64,000 nucleotides of DNA from Heracleum sosnowskyi (GCA_030848705.1 CM061244.1:114625111-114689110); one strand, 5' to 3'; shown: positions 1-12,954, counted from the first letter of the stretch. Translations and numbers: made by a program. The notes: generated by a model not told the origin, from the sequence alone.

Positions 1-26
1 ATCAAAAATTATGCCCCTCCTTCTAG

Positions 27-236
27 CGCCAATTGTTAACGGAGGAATTTGGTGATAACAAATTTCGGGGAATTGCTGGAATAACGAATTATGATGATGG
101 GGGATTGGGGATTTTTGGATGTTTTGGGGCTGGACTTGAAAGGTGTCTCGACTTGTTAAATGTGTCGGATCCCTTTGCCAAGATGCCTGCGTACCAATTT
201 ATACTGGATCAAGCCCACGCAGTTCTATGATAGGAT
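27..236 (+). CDS. 3'-terminal exon of an unidentified gene entering from the left
   Basis: A pyrimidine-rich tract ending in CTAG at 14-26 makes a good splice acceptor. From base 27 one frame stays open for 69 codons and ends in TGA at 234-236. The peptide begins RQLLTEEFGDN and ends FILDQAHAVL. It is Gly-rich in the middle (DDGGLGIFGCFGAGLE) with no low-complexity bias, unlike the chance ORFs nearby, and its base composition is far richer in G/C than the flanking A/T-rich DNA. I do not recognise the family. The upstream exons lie outside the window, so the reading frame rests only on openness and the acceptor. The sequence after 236 would be 3' UTR. Confidence 0.45.
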
Positions 237-883
237 AATGTTTTTAATCCCTGTGATTGTTAAGGGATATGTTGAGATAAGTTGATTTTATCTTTTTAGA
301 GTTATATTAGCGTTGTGATTCTTTCCTGATTTGAAAGAATCGTTTGGAGATATTTTTTAGTAATTGATTGATTTAGATTGATTGTTTCCTCGTTTCAGAG
401 AGAGGATATTACTAAGTGGTTAAGCAATTAATCATTACTAGATTCAGATTGGGAAATTAGGAGATAATTGAGGCAACCGAAATTATGGCGTAACAAAATG
501 AATCCTCCTGCTGTTATATATGAATCCTATATACGTCATATATTTTTTGAGGAAATGTTTTAGAATTATATACTATTATATAATAAGAGTAAGAGTGATA
601 TTATAAGAGTACTACCATAAATCAAGAGTTCGATTCTCACAAACTACATAATAATAATAATAATAATATAAAGTTAAATTGTTATTAACTACATTATATC
701 ATGTTACTATATTTTATTATATAATAAAAATAAAAAATATTAAGAGAGTAGATAAAAAGATCGATTCTCAGAAACCATATATTATTTAATATATATTTAG
801 TGTAGTTAAATTCGCATAGAATATAACCGGGGTGTGTTGTATCACAGCATTGTACTTAGTTTTCTACGAGGATATCATGGGGC
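237..883. other. A/T-rich stretch, no gene seen
   Basis: Probable 3' UTR of the left-edge gene followed by A/T-rich DNA. It contains a short (ATA)n microsatellite near 651-671 and two short B-box-like fragments (AGTTCGATTCTC near 627 and GATCGATTCTC near 760). These resemble the tRNA-like motifs in the array at 14.7-15.1 kb, but no accompanying A box was found. Confidence 0.4.
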
Positions 884-1161
884 TACCACTTTCTTTTGAT
901 TAGCCTACAACTAGGGGAGAGTACGGTTCAGTTCGGTTCGATTTTTGGATAAAATCGAAATAAAAAATCTTCGGTTTTGATAATCGAAAACCACAACTGC
1001 AACCGAATCACCGATTTCGGTTTCGGTTTTGAAAACCTCGATTCGGTTGCAATCTATTCGGTTTCGATTTTAAAACCGCAAAAATTTAAATTATTACAAC
1101 TTAAATAAAAAAATCTTGCTTAATTAATTAAATACCAATTTCTTTTGATCAGCCTACAACT
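884..1161. repeat. CGGTTCGGTTT-rich segment flanked by a 29-bp direct repeat
   Basis: Bases 884-912 and 1133-1161 are near-identical direct repeats (TTCTTTTGAT, one variable base, AGCCTACAACT), about 27 of 29 matching. The 220 bp between them starts TAGGGGAGAG and is packed with CGGTTCGGTT/AACCGAA motifs in both orientations, typical of plant hAT-like MITEs. The repeat is too long for a normal TSD, so it may be a duplication made during break repair. Confidence 0.45.
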
Positions 1162-3721
1162 TACTTCTATTCAAATCGCTACGTATAATACAAAAGGAGA
1201 AATTAGAAATATAAAAGGTGTGTTCACTATTCTCGAATTTTAGAAGTTGTATATCCGAAATTTGCTTTGTTTTTTTAAATATAAAATAAATATTAAATTA
1301 AAAAAATTATAATATAATAATATAATATAAATAATGAATTAAAAAAATTAGCAATAAATTTAGAATGTGTATTTGATTGTTCGTAGAATTATATTCATAA
1401 ACTCAAAAGCGTATTTAAATAATACAAACCAAATATGAGTAGGTTTCTAAATTTAATAAAATTCTCAATGTAAAAATTTGTAACTTTCTTTTCACTTTAG
1501 TTTTAAAGTAGTTTCAGTTGGATAATAATTCTTAAACCATCATTAAGTTAAAATTCATTCCATGAATTTCGTATGGGTTGTAATCATCAAAATCAAAACT
1601 CAAAATAGTAAAGTAAATAGCAAAAGTCTACTAAATAATATTATTATTTTATTTGAACTCATAATTGGTTATTTTTTCTTTATTTTTTTCTAATTTAGTA
1701 ATTCATCATGTTTTTAATAAAATATTAAAATTTATCTAATAAATATCTTATTCAATGCAATATATAATTAATTTGAAAATAAAATTATATAAATTGTACA
1801 CAATTATATTATTTCAATCAAAATAATAAAGATCGTTATTAAAATGATATATGAGAATCACTGGATATAATAATAAAAACTATATTTGCTGGTTAGCATT
1901 ATTATATTCAAATACTAAAAATTATTTTTTTGATAACTTAAGTCAAATATAAGTAGGTGTTTTTAATTGAATAAAATTTTAAATGTAAAAGTTTGTTATA
2001 TTCTTTTCTCTTCAATTTCTCGATAGTTTCAGTTGGATGATTAGATCATTATTATATCCTTATACATAATAAGCGTGAAAGAGATCTTATCCAAAATTTT
2101 GGTAGTTTGATTATTGTAAAGTCAAATTAATAAAGACTTTTAGATCTTAAATAGGTATATAAGAATTGTCTGATCTAATATTATTAAAAATTGAGAGTTT
2201 CATATTCATTTACAATAATTTTGAATATAATACTTATAGAGATCAAGGATCATGAGGTTAATATGATCATATTTTTTCTAAGATCACAATACGTGTAAAC
2301 AAATAAATTTAATCATGTATTGTTAAATATTAACTTAACATATATTTTGATTTATTTATAAATTATAAAATTGAGTAATTAGATAGTTAATATAATACAT
2401 TCAAATGATCAATTACTATCACAAGATTAAGGATCTTTATTCTCATATTCATATCATACTAACAAAATTTTAAATTTCGAAACACCCCAATGACATTAAT
2501 ATTTCCTATTTCAAAAATTAACAAAGAATTTAAATTTTGAATCATATAAATTTGAATAAATATACATAAAATACACGTGTTTTGCACAAGACAAACGCAA
2601 CACGAAATAATTTATCCAAAAATATATATTTATATATTTTATGCATAATTTTGGTCGGCACAGTGCAATATCATAAAAAAACAAATAAGAGTCGTTAAAT
2701 TTTAAATTAAATAGATGATAATCACGAGGTGTTAGAACTCAATCAACAATATATCAAATATAAAAAATATTTTTTTTTTCGTTCTAAATATATTAAAAAA
2801 GAAAGTTCTGAGTTTTGGTCGTTAAGTGACGATAGTAATACAAAAAAGCAAACATCATTGGATCTTAAAATAAATATATGAGAATCGTTGAATATAATGT
2901 CAAGTAATATTTTTTATTTTAATAGATAACTTATTTTTTTCAAAAATCTAAGATTCGAAATTCGTTAACAATACATTATTAAAAAATTATATTTTAGAAT
3001 TACAAATATTAATAAAATTTAAAAAGTAAAAACAAATTATGAATACTAATAATAAAGTTGTGAATTAATATAATAAAAAATATTAAAAAAAATACCCGTG
3101 CATTGCATGAGCTATAAACTAATTTATTCTAAAACATGTAATGTTATTATAGTTAATATCGATAAACAAATAAAATGATGAGAATAATAACATAAAAAAT
3201 CTGGAAGATACTGAATGGTGCGTGTATGCAACTGGCCAAAGAACTTTTGGCGTATTAATGTGAAATTTTCTAAATTGGTGTACAGAATATTTCTTTGCGA
3301 ATGCTTCCAAATATCTATTATCTCACAAATATGTACTGTATCATCTAATTTTTGAGCTTCTTGATTGGTTCTGCCAAAAGTAACGAACTGTTGATAACGG
3401 AACTAATTCGGACATGTCGATCTTTGTGGACTATTCCTTCTTTTATTCGGTTTTGAGATACTAGTTTAGTTGGACATTTATTTGATGCGAATAAATAATT
3501 TGTTCTCAAAAGTTTTATTGATTTATGTTTTTATAATTATCATTAAAAATCTTGCAAGTGAAGTTAAAAATATGATTAAAAAAACCATTTTTGTTTTGGA
3601 AAAGAAATATGATAGAAAACCATTTTTGATTTGAAAGGATTTACTTACAGAATAATAAAACTAAACAGCGGAAAAGACCAAAAGATGTTAGTAAAGGACA
3701 TTCATTACCATTTACCAGAGT
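1162..3721. other. A/T-rich gene desert
   Basis: No credible coding region, RNA gene or intact element on either strand. Near 3095-3122 the sequence CCCGTGCATTGCATGAGC followed by TATAAACTAA resembles a decayed 3' terminus of the family-1 Helitrons described below. No matching 5' end was found. Confidence 0.5.
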
Positions 3722-4420
3722 TCAGGGTGTTCATCAAACCGCATAAACCTTTCGTCCCGCACCATACCGCATCATACCGCACCATTTTGCGTGGTTTAAA
3801 TCTTTCGTGGTGTTGTCGTGGTTTGCATTTTAGTCAAACCGCGTGGGGCGGTGCGATTTGTGGGTTGGGAAATCTTTCTCGCCGCACCGCATATTACTAT
3901 ATATATATTTGATTTTTTGTCCATTACATTTATAATTTGTGTATAATTTTTGGGCCAGTCTGTTTCTTCATTTTTTTTCTTAAACCCTAATATTTAATTG
4001 TAGTTGCGCCTCTCACTTTCACTTTTTTCATCTGTATGCATTATACACTAAATTTTTACATTTTTTTGCACCGTTTTTTTTTCTTTTGTGTGGATGATTA
4101 TTTGATGTTTAACCATTATTATTTCATTTCTAATGTCACTGTTAAGAACAATCTATCTTTATTTCAAATCTGAATTCTATTTAATTTGGTAATTTGACTT
4201 CATATTTCAATTTTATTGTAACCTTTAGTTTTTATAATTTATCATACTTTTTATATTGATATTATTAGACCATAGACCGCACAAACCGCACCACACCGCA
4301 CTACATTTATTTATGTGGTGTGGTTTACGTAATTTTTAAGTTACGCGGTTCGGTTTAAAATTTTAACCAAATCACATGTGCGGATTGATCCACGGTTTTA
4401 AAGAAAAACTGCACCGCCTG
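3722..4420. repeat. Degenerate ACCGCACC-rich MITE-like element
   Basis: Two clusters of ACCGCACC/GGTGCGGT motifs (3730-3900 and 4268-4420) surround A/T-rich filler. The outer ends CAGGGTG (3722) and CACCGCCTG (4420) are imperfect inverted repeats of the CAGGG...CCTG kind seen in hAT elements. I could not find an 8-bp target duplication, so the boundaries are tentative. No coding capacity. Confidence 0.3.
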
Positions 4421-4797
4421 TGTCGCGAACGCCTCTGCCAAATGCTATGAACTGAAGAAGGTTTCTTAAGTGGGCCTTTTGTTCATTGTTGGATCAGGAT
4501 GTTGTCTTTGGATGTTAACAAACTGGGCCTATCAAAGACTTCGATCTAACTGTAAGCCAGCCCACTGAACAACAAAATGAAAAAACTACTTTTAGTTTTG
4601 CTAGTTTTCTTCATGACATTGGTTTTTTATCAATTTAAATACTCATTTGATATAGACTCCATATTTTCTAGAAACTTGCTGATCAATTATGCTGACCATG
4701 TATAACATAGAACAAAAAAGTATGAGATTTGATCATGAATATTTTGTTGGTCACAACTCACACCTATAAAACTTTGATCATAAGTTCTAACACGAAC
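4421..4797. other. Intergenic, nothing recognised
   Basis: Mixed-composition sequence without an open frame of interest, RNA motif or repeat. Confidence 0.4.
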
Positions 4798-5329
4798 TTA
4801 GTGGGCGTTTTGGGGGTATCAAGCAAAAGTTGACTTATTGCTTAAAATGAGTAAGTGCTTTATAAGTGATAAGTTGATGGATTGTTATAAGTGTTTGGGA
4901 GAACTAAAAAAAATGAACTTATGTATTATAATGAGTAAGTGCTTTATAAGTGATAAGTTGATGCAAACTTATAAGTTACGTAAGTGTTTGGATAAATTTA
5001 CTTATAAGTTAATAATTTTTTTGTTAAATTAAATTGAAAAAATAATTAATTAATATAATGATCTCGATAAATACATTTTAGATTAAAAAACATTTAAAAG
5101 TATAAATATAAAAATATAAACTAAATTGAAAAAATAATTAATTAATATAATGATCTTGATAAATACATTTTAGATTAAAAAACATTTAAAAATCAATATA
5201 CTTATATAAAGGAGAAGACGAGGGCAGTGATGTGGCGCCTCTCAAATCGCTCCGTTCTATTTTTCTAATTTTCTCAATTTTTCACAATTTTTAATTTTAA
5301 TAATTACAACTTCCTTTATTATTTTCAAT

Positions 5330-5815
5330 TTTGTAGGAATGATATTATTTTCAAACTTGATATAACTTTCTTTTATTATTTTCAAACTTGATAGAACTTT
5401 TCTTTGATTTAGAAAATTACAGCTTCCTTATTATTTTCGAATTTGTAGGCTCTTATGTTAATAATTGCAATTTTATCTTTTATTATTTTCAATCTTGATA
5501 GAACTTTCTTTTATTATTTTCAACCTTGATAGAACTTTCTTTGATTTAGAAAATTACAACTTCCTTATTATTTTCGATTTTTTTGGATCTTATGTTAATA
5601 ATTGTAATTTTCTCTTTTATTATTTTCAATCTTGATAAAACTTTCTTTTATTATTTTCGATCTTGATAGAACTTTCTTTGCAATTTTCTCTTTTATTATT
5701 TTCAATCTTGATAAAACTTTATTTTATTATTTTTAATCTTAATAGAACTTTCTTTTATTATTTTCAAACTTGATAAAACTTTCTTTGATTTAGAAAATTA
5801 CAACTTATTTATTAT
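5330..5815. repeat. Short-period tandem repeat inside Helitron
   Basis: About a dozen imperfect copies of a 30-40 bp unit built on CTTTTATTATTTTCAA and CTTGATAGAACTTTC. Confidence 0.6.
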
Positions 5816-7679
5816 TAAAAAAAATCTACACCGAAACCATAAAGTTTAACTTCTAATTTTTAAGAAAAGAAATAAAGTTTGTGCTCTGACATTGCCTTGA
5901 ATTTCATTTATTAAGGTTGTATTTTAGGGAACATAACAAAGTATGTGTATATATTGAAACACCCCCTAACCTGCTTTTTCATCTCTTTTTTACTTCGTTC
6001 GTTTTTGCATGTTTTTGCATTATTATTTTGTTTTGGTCAGTCTTGGTTGTGGATGCAGGTGGTTCAGATTTGATTTCGTAGTTCTAAACAATTTTCTTTG
6101 AATTTTGCAAGGTTGTGGAGCATCATCTCTGCTTCGACTTCATTCAAAGGCGTCAATTTTTAAGATCACATCTCTTTGCTATGCATTGCCTAAAGGTATT
6201 AAATATTTTTGTATAATATGGTTTTTTTGTATAATATGTTCTTTCTAATTGAGTTTACTTCGTCATTATAACGTGTAAACAATCACAAGTTTAGTAGCAC
6301 AACAACGTTTGTTTTCTCCCGTCTCACTCCCTAATTTCTTTTGGTCTTTTCTGATTGATTGTATTTAAAAATTTTAGTTTACTTTTTTATTTTTGTTTTT
6401 GTAATGATTAATTACATAAATTTCGTTCACTATAAGATCCTTGGATATTGAGCATAAAATCTAAGAGTTAATGTAATTAGAAACATCCAATTTATTTATA
6501 TGAATAAAGAATATGCGATAAGCATAAAAATAAACCAATATCAATGTTAAATAGAACTATCTATCAATTTATTTATAGTGAATTTGTTGTTTGAAGGTTT
6601 TTAATTGTAATTATGTCAAAATATATACATATGTACTCGGATTTTATAAACATGACAATTTGTTCGCGTCATATATTTTTATGTTCTGTACTTTTGTGTT
6701 TCTTGTACATGAATGCTAAACCCAAAACTGACTCATTTAATATTCGTGTACTTTCGTATTCATATTTTTGCATTCGTGTACCTTAATATCGTCTTTTCGT
6801 GTAATTTTAAAATAAAAATAAATAAATAAAAAAAATTATTTAAAAATTAAAATTTATTGGTAAATTTTTTACAAATATGTATTAAAAAAATATATATATC
6901 TACATATTTTTTGCAAATAATATTATAAAATTAAGTATAATCTTATAAATAAATGTTAAATATCGAATAAAAATGTTAATAAATCTAATATAAATATTAA
7001 TACATATTTATTTATTTATTTATTTCATCTATTTCGTGTTGTGTACCTTAAGGATAAAAACGAAACCGACACTAAATCTCGGTCATGGACATTCGTATTC
7101 ATGTATTTTCGTATCGTATACTCAAAATACAAACACAAACACTAAATTTTCATATTATTTTATATAGTATTTTTTTGTCATATAGAAAATTTCCAGAACT
7201 AAGATTTTACAATGAAAAATAGTTTTTTGTCGCAACTCACAAGCCCGATATGATCAAAATTAAAATATGAAACTGCATGGTGAAATAGTGATATATGTAC
7301 AAAACACGAATCAAGGATAGCAAAATGGGATAATTTGACACTAGACTTGATCTTGGTCCCTCTTTTGATGTGGTGAACGTCTGATAAAAATCAAATGAAA
7401 AAAAATCATGTGCGGTATATGGACATATATATGAAGCAACAGTTAATCAGATATGGCAAATTAAGTGTGATTTTACTTAAAGTTTTGGATTATCGTAAAA
7501 AAATAAAGTCGATCGTTAAATTTCATATTTTAAAAATAAACGATCAAGATTATATCATATAAAAAGAGATTTATACATTAAAAGAGTTTGTATGAAAATT
7601 TTCTATTCAAATCAAACTTTAATATTGATGTTATATTATTTATTTTGAAGCATAATTTGGAATTTGAATTTTGAGAAAA

Positions 7680-8223
7680 TCAATCTATCAAACAATAAGT
7701 ACACTTGTGTGAAAGAGAAGAAGATAAGGTGACGGCTCTCAAATTGTATCAATTTATTGTTCTAATTTGCTCAAAATTTTAAATTAATAAACAGAAAATA
7801 TCTTAATTATCTTATATTTTTCTAAACTTTCTACATGAATCAAATTATCATCTTAATATTTTCCTAAAGTTTTTCTTCAAGTGGAGTTACCTTATATTCA
7901 CCTAAACTTTTATTTTATACTATGTATTGTATTATTTTAAAATATAAGTTGAATTTTGAATTTTGAATTTTGAATTTTGAGAAAAAATAAAAATGGCGAT
8001 AAATATAATAATACTTGAGATAAAATTAAAATAATGAAAATATTCAATAATTGACATTGTTTCTATTTATTCAAAATTTCGGTGAATGAATAAAAATCCA
8101 AATGAATCTTTACACCTATATTAAATTATTATTTTTTTATTTAAAGTTATGTTGATTAATTTTTTTTTATAAAAATTAGACAAATATTATAATTCTGTTG
8201 CAAAGCGCGGCTTAGTAAACTTT
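7680..8223 (+). mobile_element. Nested family-2 Helitron, degenerate
   Basis: Begins TCAATCTATC, then ACTTGTGTGAAAGAGAAGAAG and a GACGGCTCTCAAATTG block that matches the family-2 5' subterminal region. Ends with CAAAGCGCGGCTTAGTAAAC (the CTAG has decayed). About 0.54 kb and non-coding. Confidence 0.5.
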
Positions 8224-9291
8224 TACAAATCAAATTCTAATCACTTTTAAATAAATTTATAATCACCAAAGTACAATCTTTTTAATATTAAATATTAAAA
8301 TTCACATACTGTTTAATATAATATTAAATATAATATAATATAATATAATATAGAAATATATTAATCTTTTTAAGTGATATTTAATATTGAGAAATTCACG
8401 TGATGCCATTTTCATCAAAACATAGTATAGACTGAGTTTGACAATCTTTTCGTTTGTTACTACTTTTGTAATTGTAAGCTGTATACATGTTATAAGTATG
8501 CAATCTCAAAGCTTTTGTTGTTAAGTTTTTTACTTGTAATTTCAAGACAATTTCTCGGGGGAAAAAACGAATCTGAGAATACTTTATATGAGTCAGTAGC
8601 ATCTTTGAATCTAATAAAAAATTAGATTGAAAGTTAGTTTGTGTGTTTGTTTTTTCCACAATACTTTTCATACAACATACAATATTAAGCTACAAGTAAA
8701 AATTGATTCAAAATGAAGATAACCAAGTACACTGATAATATATTCACCCCCTCTATATATTTCAAATACAAGTTTCTAACGTTAATTAAATTAATCTTTA
8801 AAATATTTAAATCAATTTTTTTTCGATATCATGAAGTTGATTAATTGATAATATAATTTATTTAGTAGATTAATGTGTTGTTTATTAGATTAGATTTGAT
8901 AACAATGAAAAAGCGTCTCACTAGGAGAGAACATATTTAAAAAGAGGGTGTTTATTAGAAAAAGCTAGCGTACTATATGCTAGAATTTAACAATAATATA
9001 TCATGCAATTTAAAATATAATTTGGAATTTCAATTTCGAGAAAAATAAAAATCGTGATAAATAGAATAATATATAAGATTATATTAAAATAATAAAAATA
9101 TTAAACATATTGTTCTTTTGTATTTATTTTTAGTGAATAATTAAGATGAAATGGAAAATTCAAAAGAAATTTAAAAATATGTAAGAACTATAATTATTTA
9201 CTTTATTTATTAGAAACATATTTTAAAATTTTTTAAAAGAAATTTAGTAAAAATTTATAGGGCCGCCGCGAAGCGCGGCTTAGTAAACTAG

Positions 9292-11827
9292 CTATTATAT
9301 AAAGGAGAAGACGGGGCTGTGAGGTGACGCTCTCAAATCACTTCGTTCTATTTTTCTAATTTTCTCAATTTTTTGAATTAATAATATTAAAAATTCGAAA
9401 AAATCTCAATTACCTTTTAAATCAATACTAATAGAGGAAACATATAATATTTTTGCATTTAAAATCCCTACCAATGGAGAAAGTAAATATACAATAGATC
9501 TTTACTAGAGGAAACTAAATATCACTAAGGGAAGAAACTAAATATTCAATTATAATATTCTTGCCTTCAAAATATCCAAATTAGCAAAAAAGTGTATTAC
9601 CTTACATTATTTTGAACTTTACTCTATTATTATCTAAATATTCTCATAATATTTTTATAATGAAATTACTATCTTAACATACCGCTCTTCTAAACTTTCT
9701 TTTTTATGTAATATAATAGAAAATACATGAACATTTTGGTAAATAAGAAGTTAATAAATTAGATCGGTCTTGCATAAGAAATTAAGTAATTAATACAAAA
9801 ACTAGAAAAAATCTCAATTGCCTTTTAAATATTTAATAATGGAGAAAACTAAATATACAATTTCAATATTCTTGCATTTAAAATTAATACTAATAGAGAA
9901 AAGTAAATATAATATTTTTGCATTTAAAATCTCTACTAATAGAGAAAATAAATATATAATAGATCTTTACTAATGGAGAAAACTAAATATCACTAATGGA
10001 GGAAACTAAATATTCGATTATAATCCTCTTGCCTTCAAAATATCTAAATTATAAAAAAAAGTGTATTACCTTACATTATTTTAAATTTTCCTCTATTATT
10101 ATCTAAATATTATCATAATATTTATTTTCAAATGAAATTAACATCCTAACATTCTTTTCTCTTAAACTTTATTCTTTTTTTTATATATGATATAATAGAA
10201 AATACAGGAACGTTTTGGTAAATAAAAAGTTAAGAAATTAGATCGGTCTTGCAAAAGAAATTAAATAATTAATACCAAAGATTAGAAAAAATCTCAATTG
10301 CCTTTTAAATATTTACTAATAGAGGAAACTAAATATAATATTCTTGCATTTAAAATCTCTACTAATGGAGGAAAGTAAATATAATATTCCTGCATTTAAA
10401 ATCTCTACTAATGGAGAAAGTAAATATATAATAGATCTTTACTAATGGAGGAAACTAAATATTACAAATGGAAGAAACTAAATATTCAATTATAATATTC
10501 TTGTCTTCAAATATCTAAATTAAAAAAAAAGTGTATTATTATTATCTAGATATTCTCATAATATTTATTTTCAAATGAAATTACCATCCTAACATTCTGT
10601 TGTCCTAAACTTTCTTTTTTAATGTAATATAATAGAAAATACAAGAACATATTGGTAAATAAGAAGTTAAGAAATTAGATCGGTCTTGCATAAAAAATTC
10701 AGTAATTACTTGGTAAATAATTAATTACCTTTAATACTTTCGTACAAACAGCTAATTAATAGTATAAATATACACCTAAACTCTGTAAATTGTCTACAAC
10801 TATTTTTGTTGTCAACATTGTTCTTCTTTACTTTTTTGTTTGTTCATGTTAAAATTGTGTATACGAGTACATGAGTATGAGACTTTTTCCTTTATGTTAT
10901 TTATCGTTTGTTTGTATCCTATATCATATTAAAATCTTTGACAAGACAAGTTATTTGCTATTAGTGTTGATTGAGTTAAGACATGGATTAATAAGGAGGA
11001 CGATTCATCAGTTAATCAATTAAAATAGTAGGCGGAGCAAGTGATTTTCATGGACATTCAGTTGTGAATTGATTTATATATTTATGTGAGTACGTTATTA
11101 GTTTTGAATTTATAGTTAAAAGTTGATACAACCTGTGTATACAAGTTAACTCGAAAGTGGAGAATTCATCCTGTCTTCAAAAACAAATTTTATCATTGTT
11201 TTTTAACTTTTAGATAGTTATTGCTCTAATTTTTATGAGAAAAGATTATATCTTTTAGTAAAATATTTTTTGTAATTCATACACGAAAATTCAAAGATAA
11301 AAATTGTATATTAAGAAATTTATAGTGTGTGTATTTCGAAAATATCATATTAAGATTTATTCGACTAAATAATTTATTTCGTGTGTGCATTTTTAACAAA
11401 ATTTAATAAGTCGGTGCATCTATAACAAAAGTCGTACAAGAATAAGAAACATTGACAAGAGGTCATTAAATTAATTTTTTTTGAAAGGAAGAAGTTGTTG
11501 TTGTGTTTGTTGTTATTTGTTTTGACAAAAATAGATCATTATTAATAAAAAATTCTCCCAACAAAAAAAAAATATGTTTGTTCATATTTTTTTGATTTTT
11601 TTTACTAGGAGTACATTTGAAGGTAGTGAATATTTTAATAGCTCTGAAGGTATAATTGTAATTTTTGATTAAACGATCTAGAACTTTATATATATATAAT
11701 TCAAAACAAAACTTAATTTTATATTAGAAATATTATTTTATTTAAAAACATATTTTGTGAAATATTTTTTGAGAAAATTTAGAGATATAATTATAAAGCC
11801 GCTGCGAAGCGCGGCTTAGTAAACTAG
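9292..11827 (+). mobile_element. Family-2 Helitron, second of the head-to-tail pair
   Basis: Starts immediately after the CTAG at 9288-9291 with CTATTATATAAAGGAGAAGA and the GACGCTCTCAAATCAC block. Ends with the hairpin GCCGCTGCGAAGCGCGGC and TTAGTAAACTAG at 11827, followed by host T. Host A at 5192 and T at 11828 re-form a sequence matching the upstream duplicate unit of the split MITE, so the whole 5193-11827 block sits at a single target site. Non-coding. Confidence 0.68.
9386..10710. repeat. Three tandem units of about 410-480 bp inside the Helitron
   Basis: Units start near 9386, 9797 and 10280, each with GAAAAAATCTCAATT(G/A)CCTTTTAAAT and each ending in GATCGGTCTTGCA. Inside a unit, smaller modules (ACTAATGGAGGAAACTAAAT, AATATTCTTGCATTTAAAAT) are themselves repeated two to four times. 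Single units recur in the Helitron pieces at about 45370, 47640 and 51310. Confidence 0.75.
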
Positions 11828-12219
11828 TATAAATATAAAAATATAAACTACTAAATCGATAAAGAAATCATGAAAAATGAAATAAGTTGAGCAAAATGTT
11901 AGTATTTTCTAACATTCAACTTATCAATTTATAAGTTAGATTATAAGTTGGGTAGACAAACACCCACATAAGTCATAAGCTAAAAAAATAAGTTATAATT
12001 TATAAGTTGATGAAATAAACTGAGTACACAAACACCCCTCATAAGCTGAAATGGGTTTATAAGTTATAAGTTAACTTATAAAGTTGCAGCCAAACATGTC
12101 CTTACTAACTAGAACAACTTCTAACATAAACTGATAATCAAACTTGATATTTTTCGTTTGCTGACTTGACTGTAAATGAAAAATGTAGCTACAACTTTTT
12201 TCTTGAAAAAGGAAAAAAA

Positions 12220-12860
12220 GATTGATCCTAATAATTCTACTAATGAAATATTTGCTATTATTACGAAGAGGTATATAACTTTTAAATTTGGTAATTACTA
12301 TTCCCTCCATCCCAATCAAACTGGCTTATTTGATTTTTCTTGGTCAAATTAACTCAACTTTGACTAATTTAAAAAAAAAAATTGACATGCATTTTGTATG
12401 CTATAATAAACTATCTATATTTTCAACCAGTATTTTTTTCATTAATTATATTTGACATATAATATACGTAATTTAAATTATAAAATTGATCAATTTAACC
12501 AAGAAAGTCAAAAAAGCCAGTTTGAGTGACTATAACTTTTTCTATAATTAAGTTATATAGAAAGTTATGAGTTTTTTTTACATAAGTTTGTTTGAATTGT
12601 TTATGTTGCTCATTTAGTGAAGATATTCTTGGGTTTGCACTTTGCCAGGGCTTCCAATTGCATATATTGATAGTAGAACTTTGTATTCTGATATAACATT
12701 TAAATATGGCAAGGAAAAGGCTTATATTCTAGTACCTTCACTTCATCAAAAGATATGTTTAGAATATTCAGTGGATTCAAGTTGGGAAAATTTTGACTGT
12801 GGAGGATCAGAAAATAAAATACTTTTTTGCAAAAAAAAGTATATTATTTAAAACTGATCA
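12220..12860. pseudogene. Decayed duplicate of the 3' part of the coiled-coil gene
   Basis: 12642-12850 is homologous to 16893-17085, which holds exon 11 and its following intron in the complete coiled-coil gene. On the minus strand the copy keeps CTGATCCTCCACAGTCAAA and the AAG|GTACTAG donor, but it has a shifted reading frame and an in-frame stop just before the donor. Flanking non-coding sequence also matches (12240-12300 with 16260-16310; 12536-12630 with 16378-16475). About 400 bp present at 16490-16890 are missing here. Interpreted as a segmental duplicate, not a functional gene. Confidence 0.65.
12301..12530. mobile_element. Stowaway-like MITE
   Basis: Begins TTCCCTCCATCCC, ends in TTTGAGTGAC, flanked by TA on both sides (12299-12300, 12531-12532). 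The arms share TCAAACTGGCTT...TTGGTCAAATT in inverted order. The homologous site near 16310 lacks it, so it inserted after the duplication. Confidence 0.65.
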
Positions 12861-12954
12861 TTATATATTTTTTGGAAAAAAAAAATACTTGAGTACATTC
12901 CTAGAAACAGTAATACACATTCTACTCGAAAAACAGACACATACTAGTATGGGT

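Larger units (their letters stand above)
5193..9291 (+). mobile_element. Non-autonomous Helitron, family 2, first of a head-to-tail pair
   Basis: The 5' end is TCAATATACTTATATAAAGG, preceded by host A (5192). A conserved subterminal block follows (GGAGAAGACG, then GCGCCTCTCAAATCG). The 3' end is the perfect hairpin GCCGCG-AAG-CGCGGC followed by TTAGTAAACTAG, ending at 9291. No Rep/helicase coding sequence is present, so it would need enzymes supplied in trans. The interior has a run of TTTTATTATTTTCAA.CTTGATA.AACTTTC repeats (5330-5800) and holds a second, nested member at 7680-8223. Directly followed by another family-2 element. Confidence 0.7.
4801..12101. mobile_element. TTA-flanked MITE (PIF/Harbinger-like), split by Helitrons
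   Basis: Left end GTGGGCGTTTTGG follows TTA (4798-4800). Right end CCAAACATGTCC precedes TTA (12102-12104). The interior carries ACTTATAAGTT/AACTTATAAG motifs on both sides. Pieces 4801-5192 and 11828-12101 join into an element homologous in reverse to the continuous copy at about 22930-23345, so the Helitron block 5193-11827 was inserted into it. The left part contains two internal duplications: GAGTAAGTGCTTTATAAGTG appears twice (4848 and 4932), and an about 90-bp unit repeats at 5028 and 5118. Confidence 0.65.

Noticed and set aside
4838..5032. 64-codon ORF with a repeated MSKCFISDKLM segment
   Set aside because: Caused by an internal duplication in a non-coding MITE.
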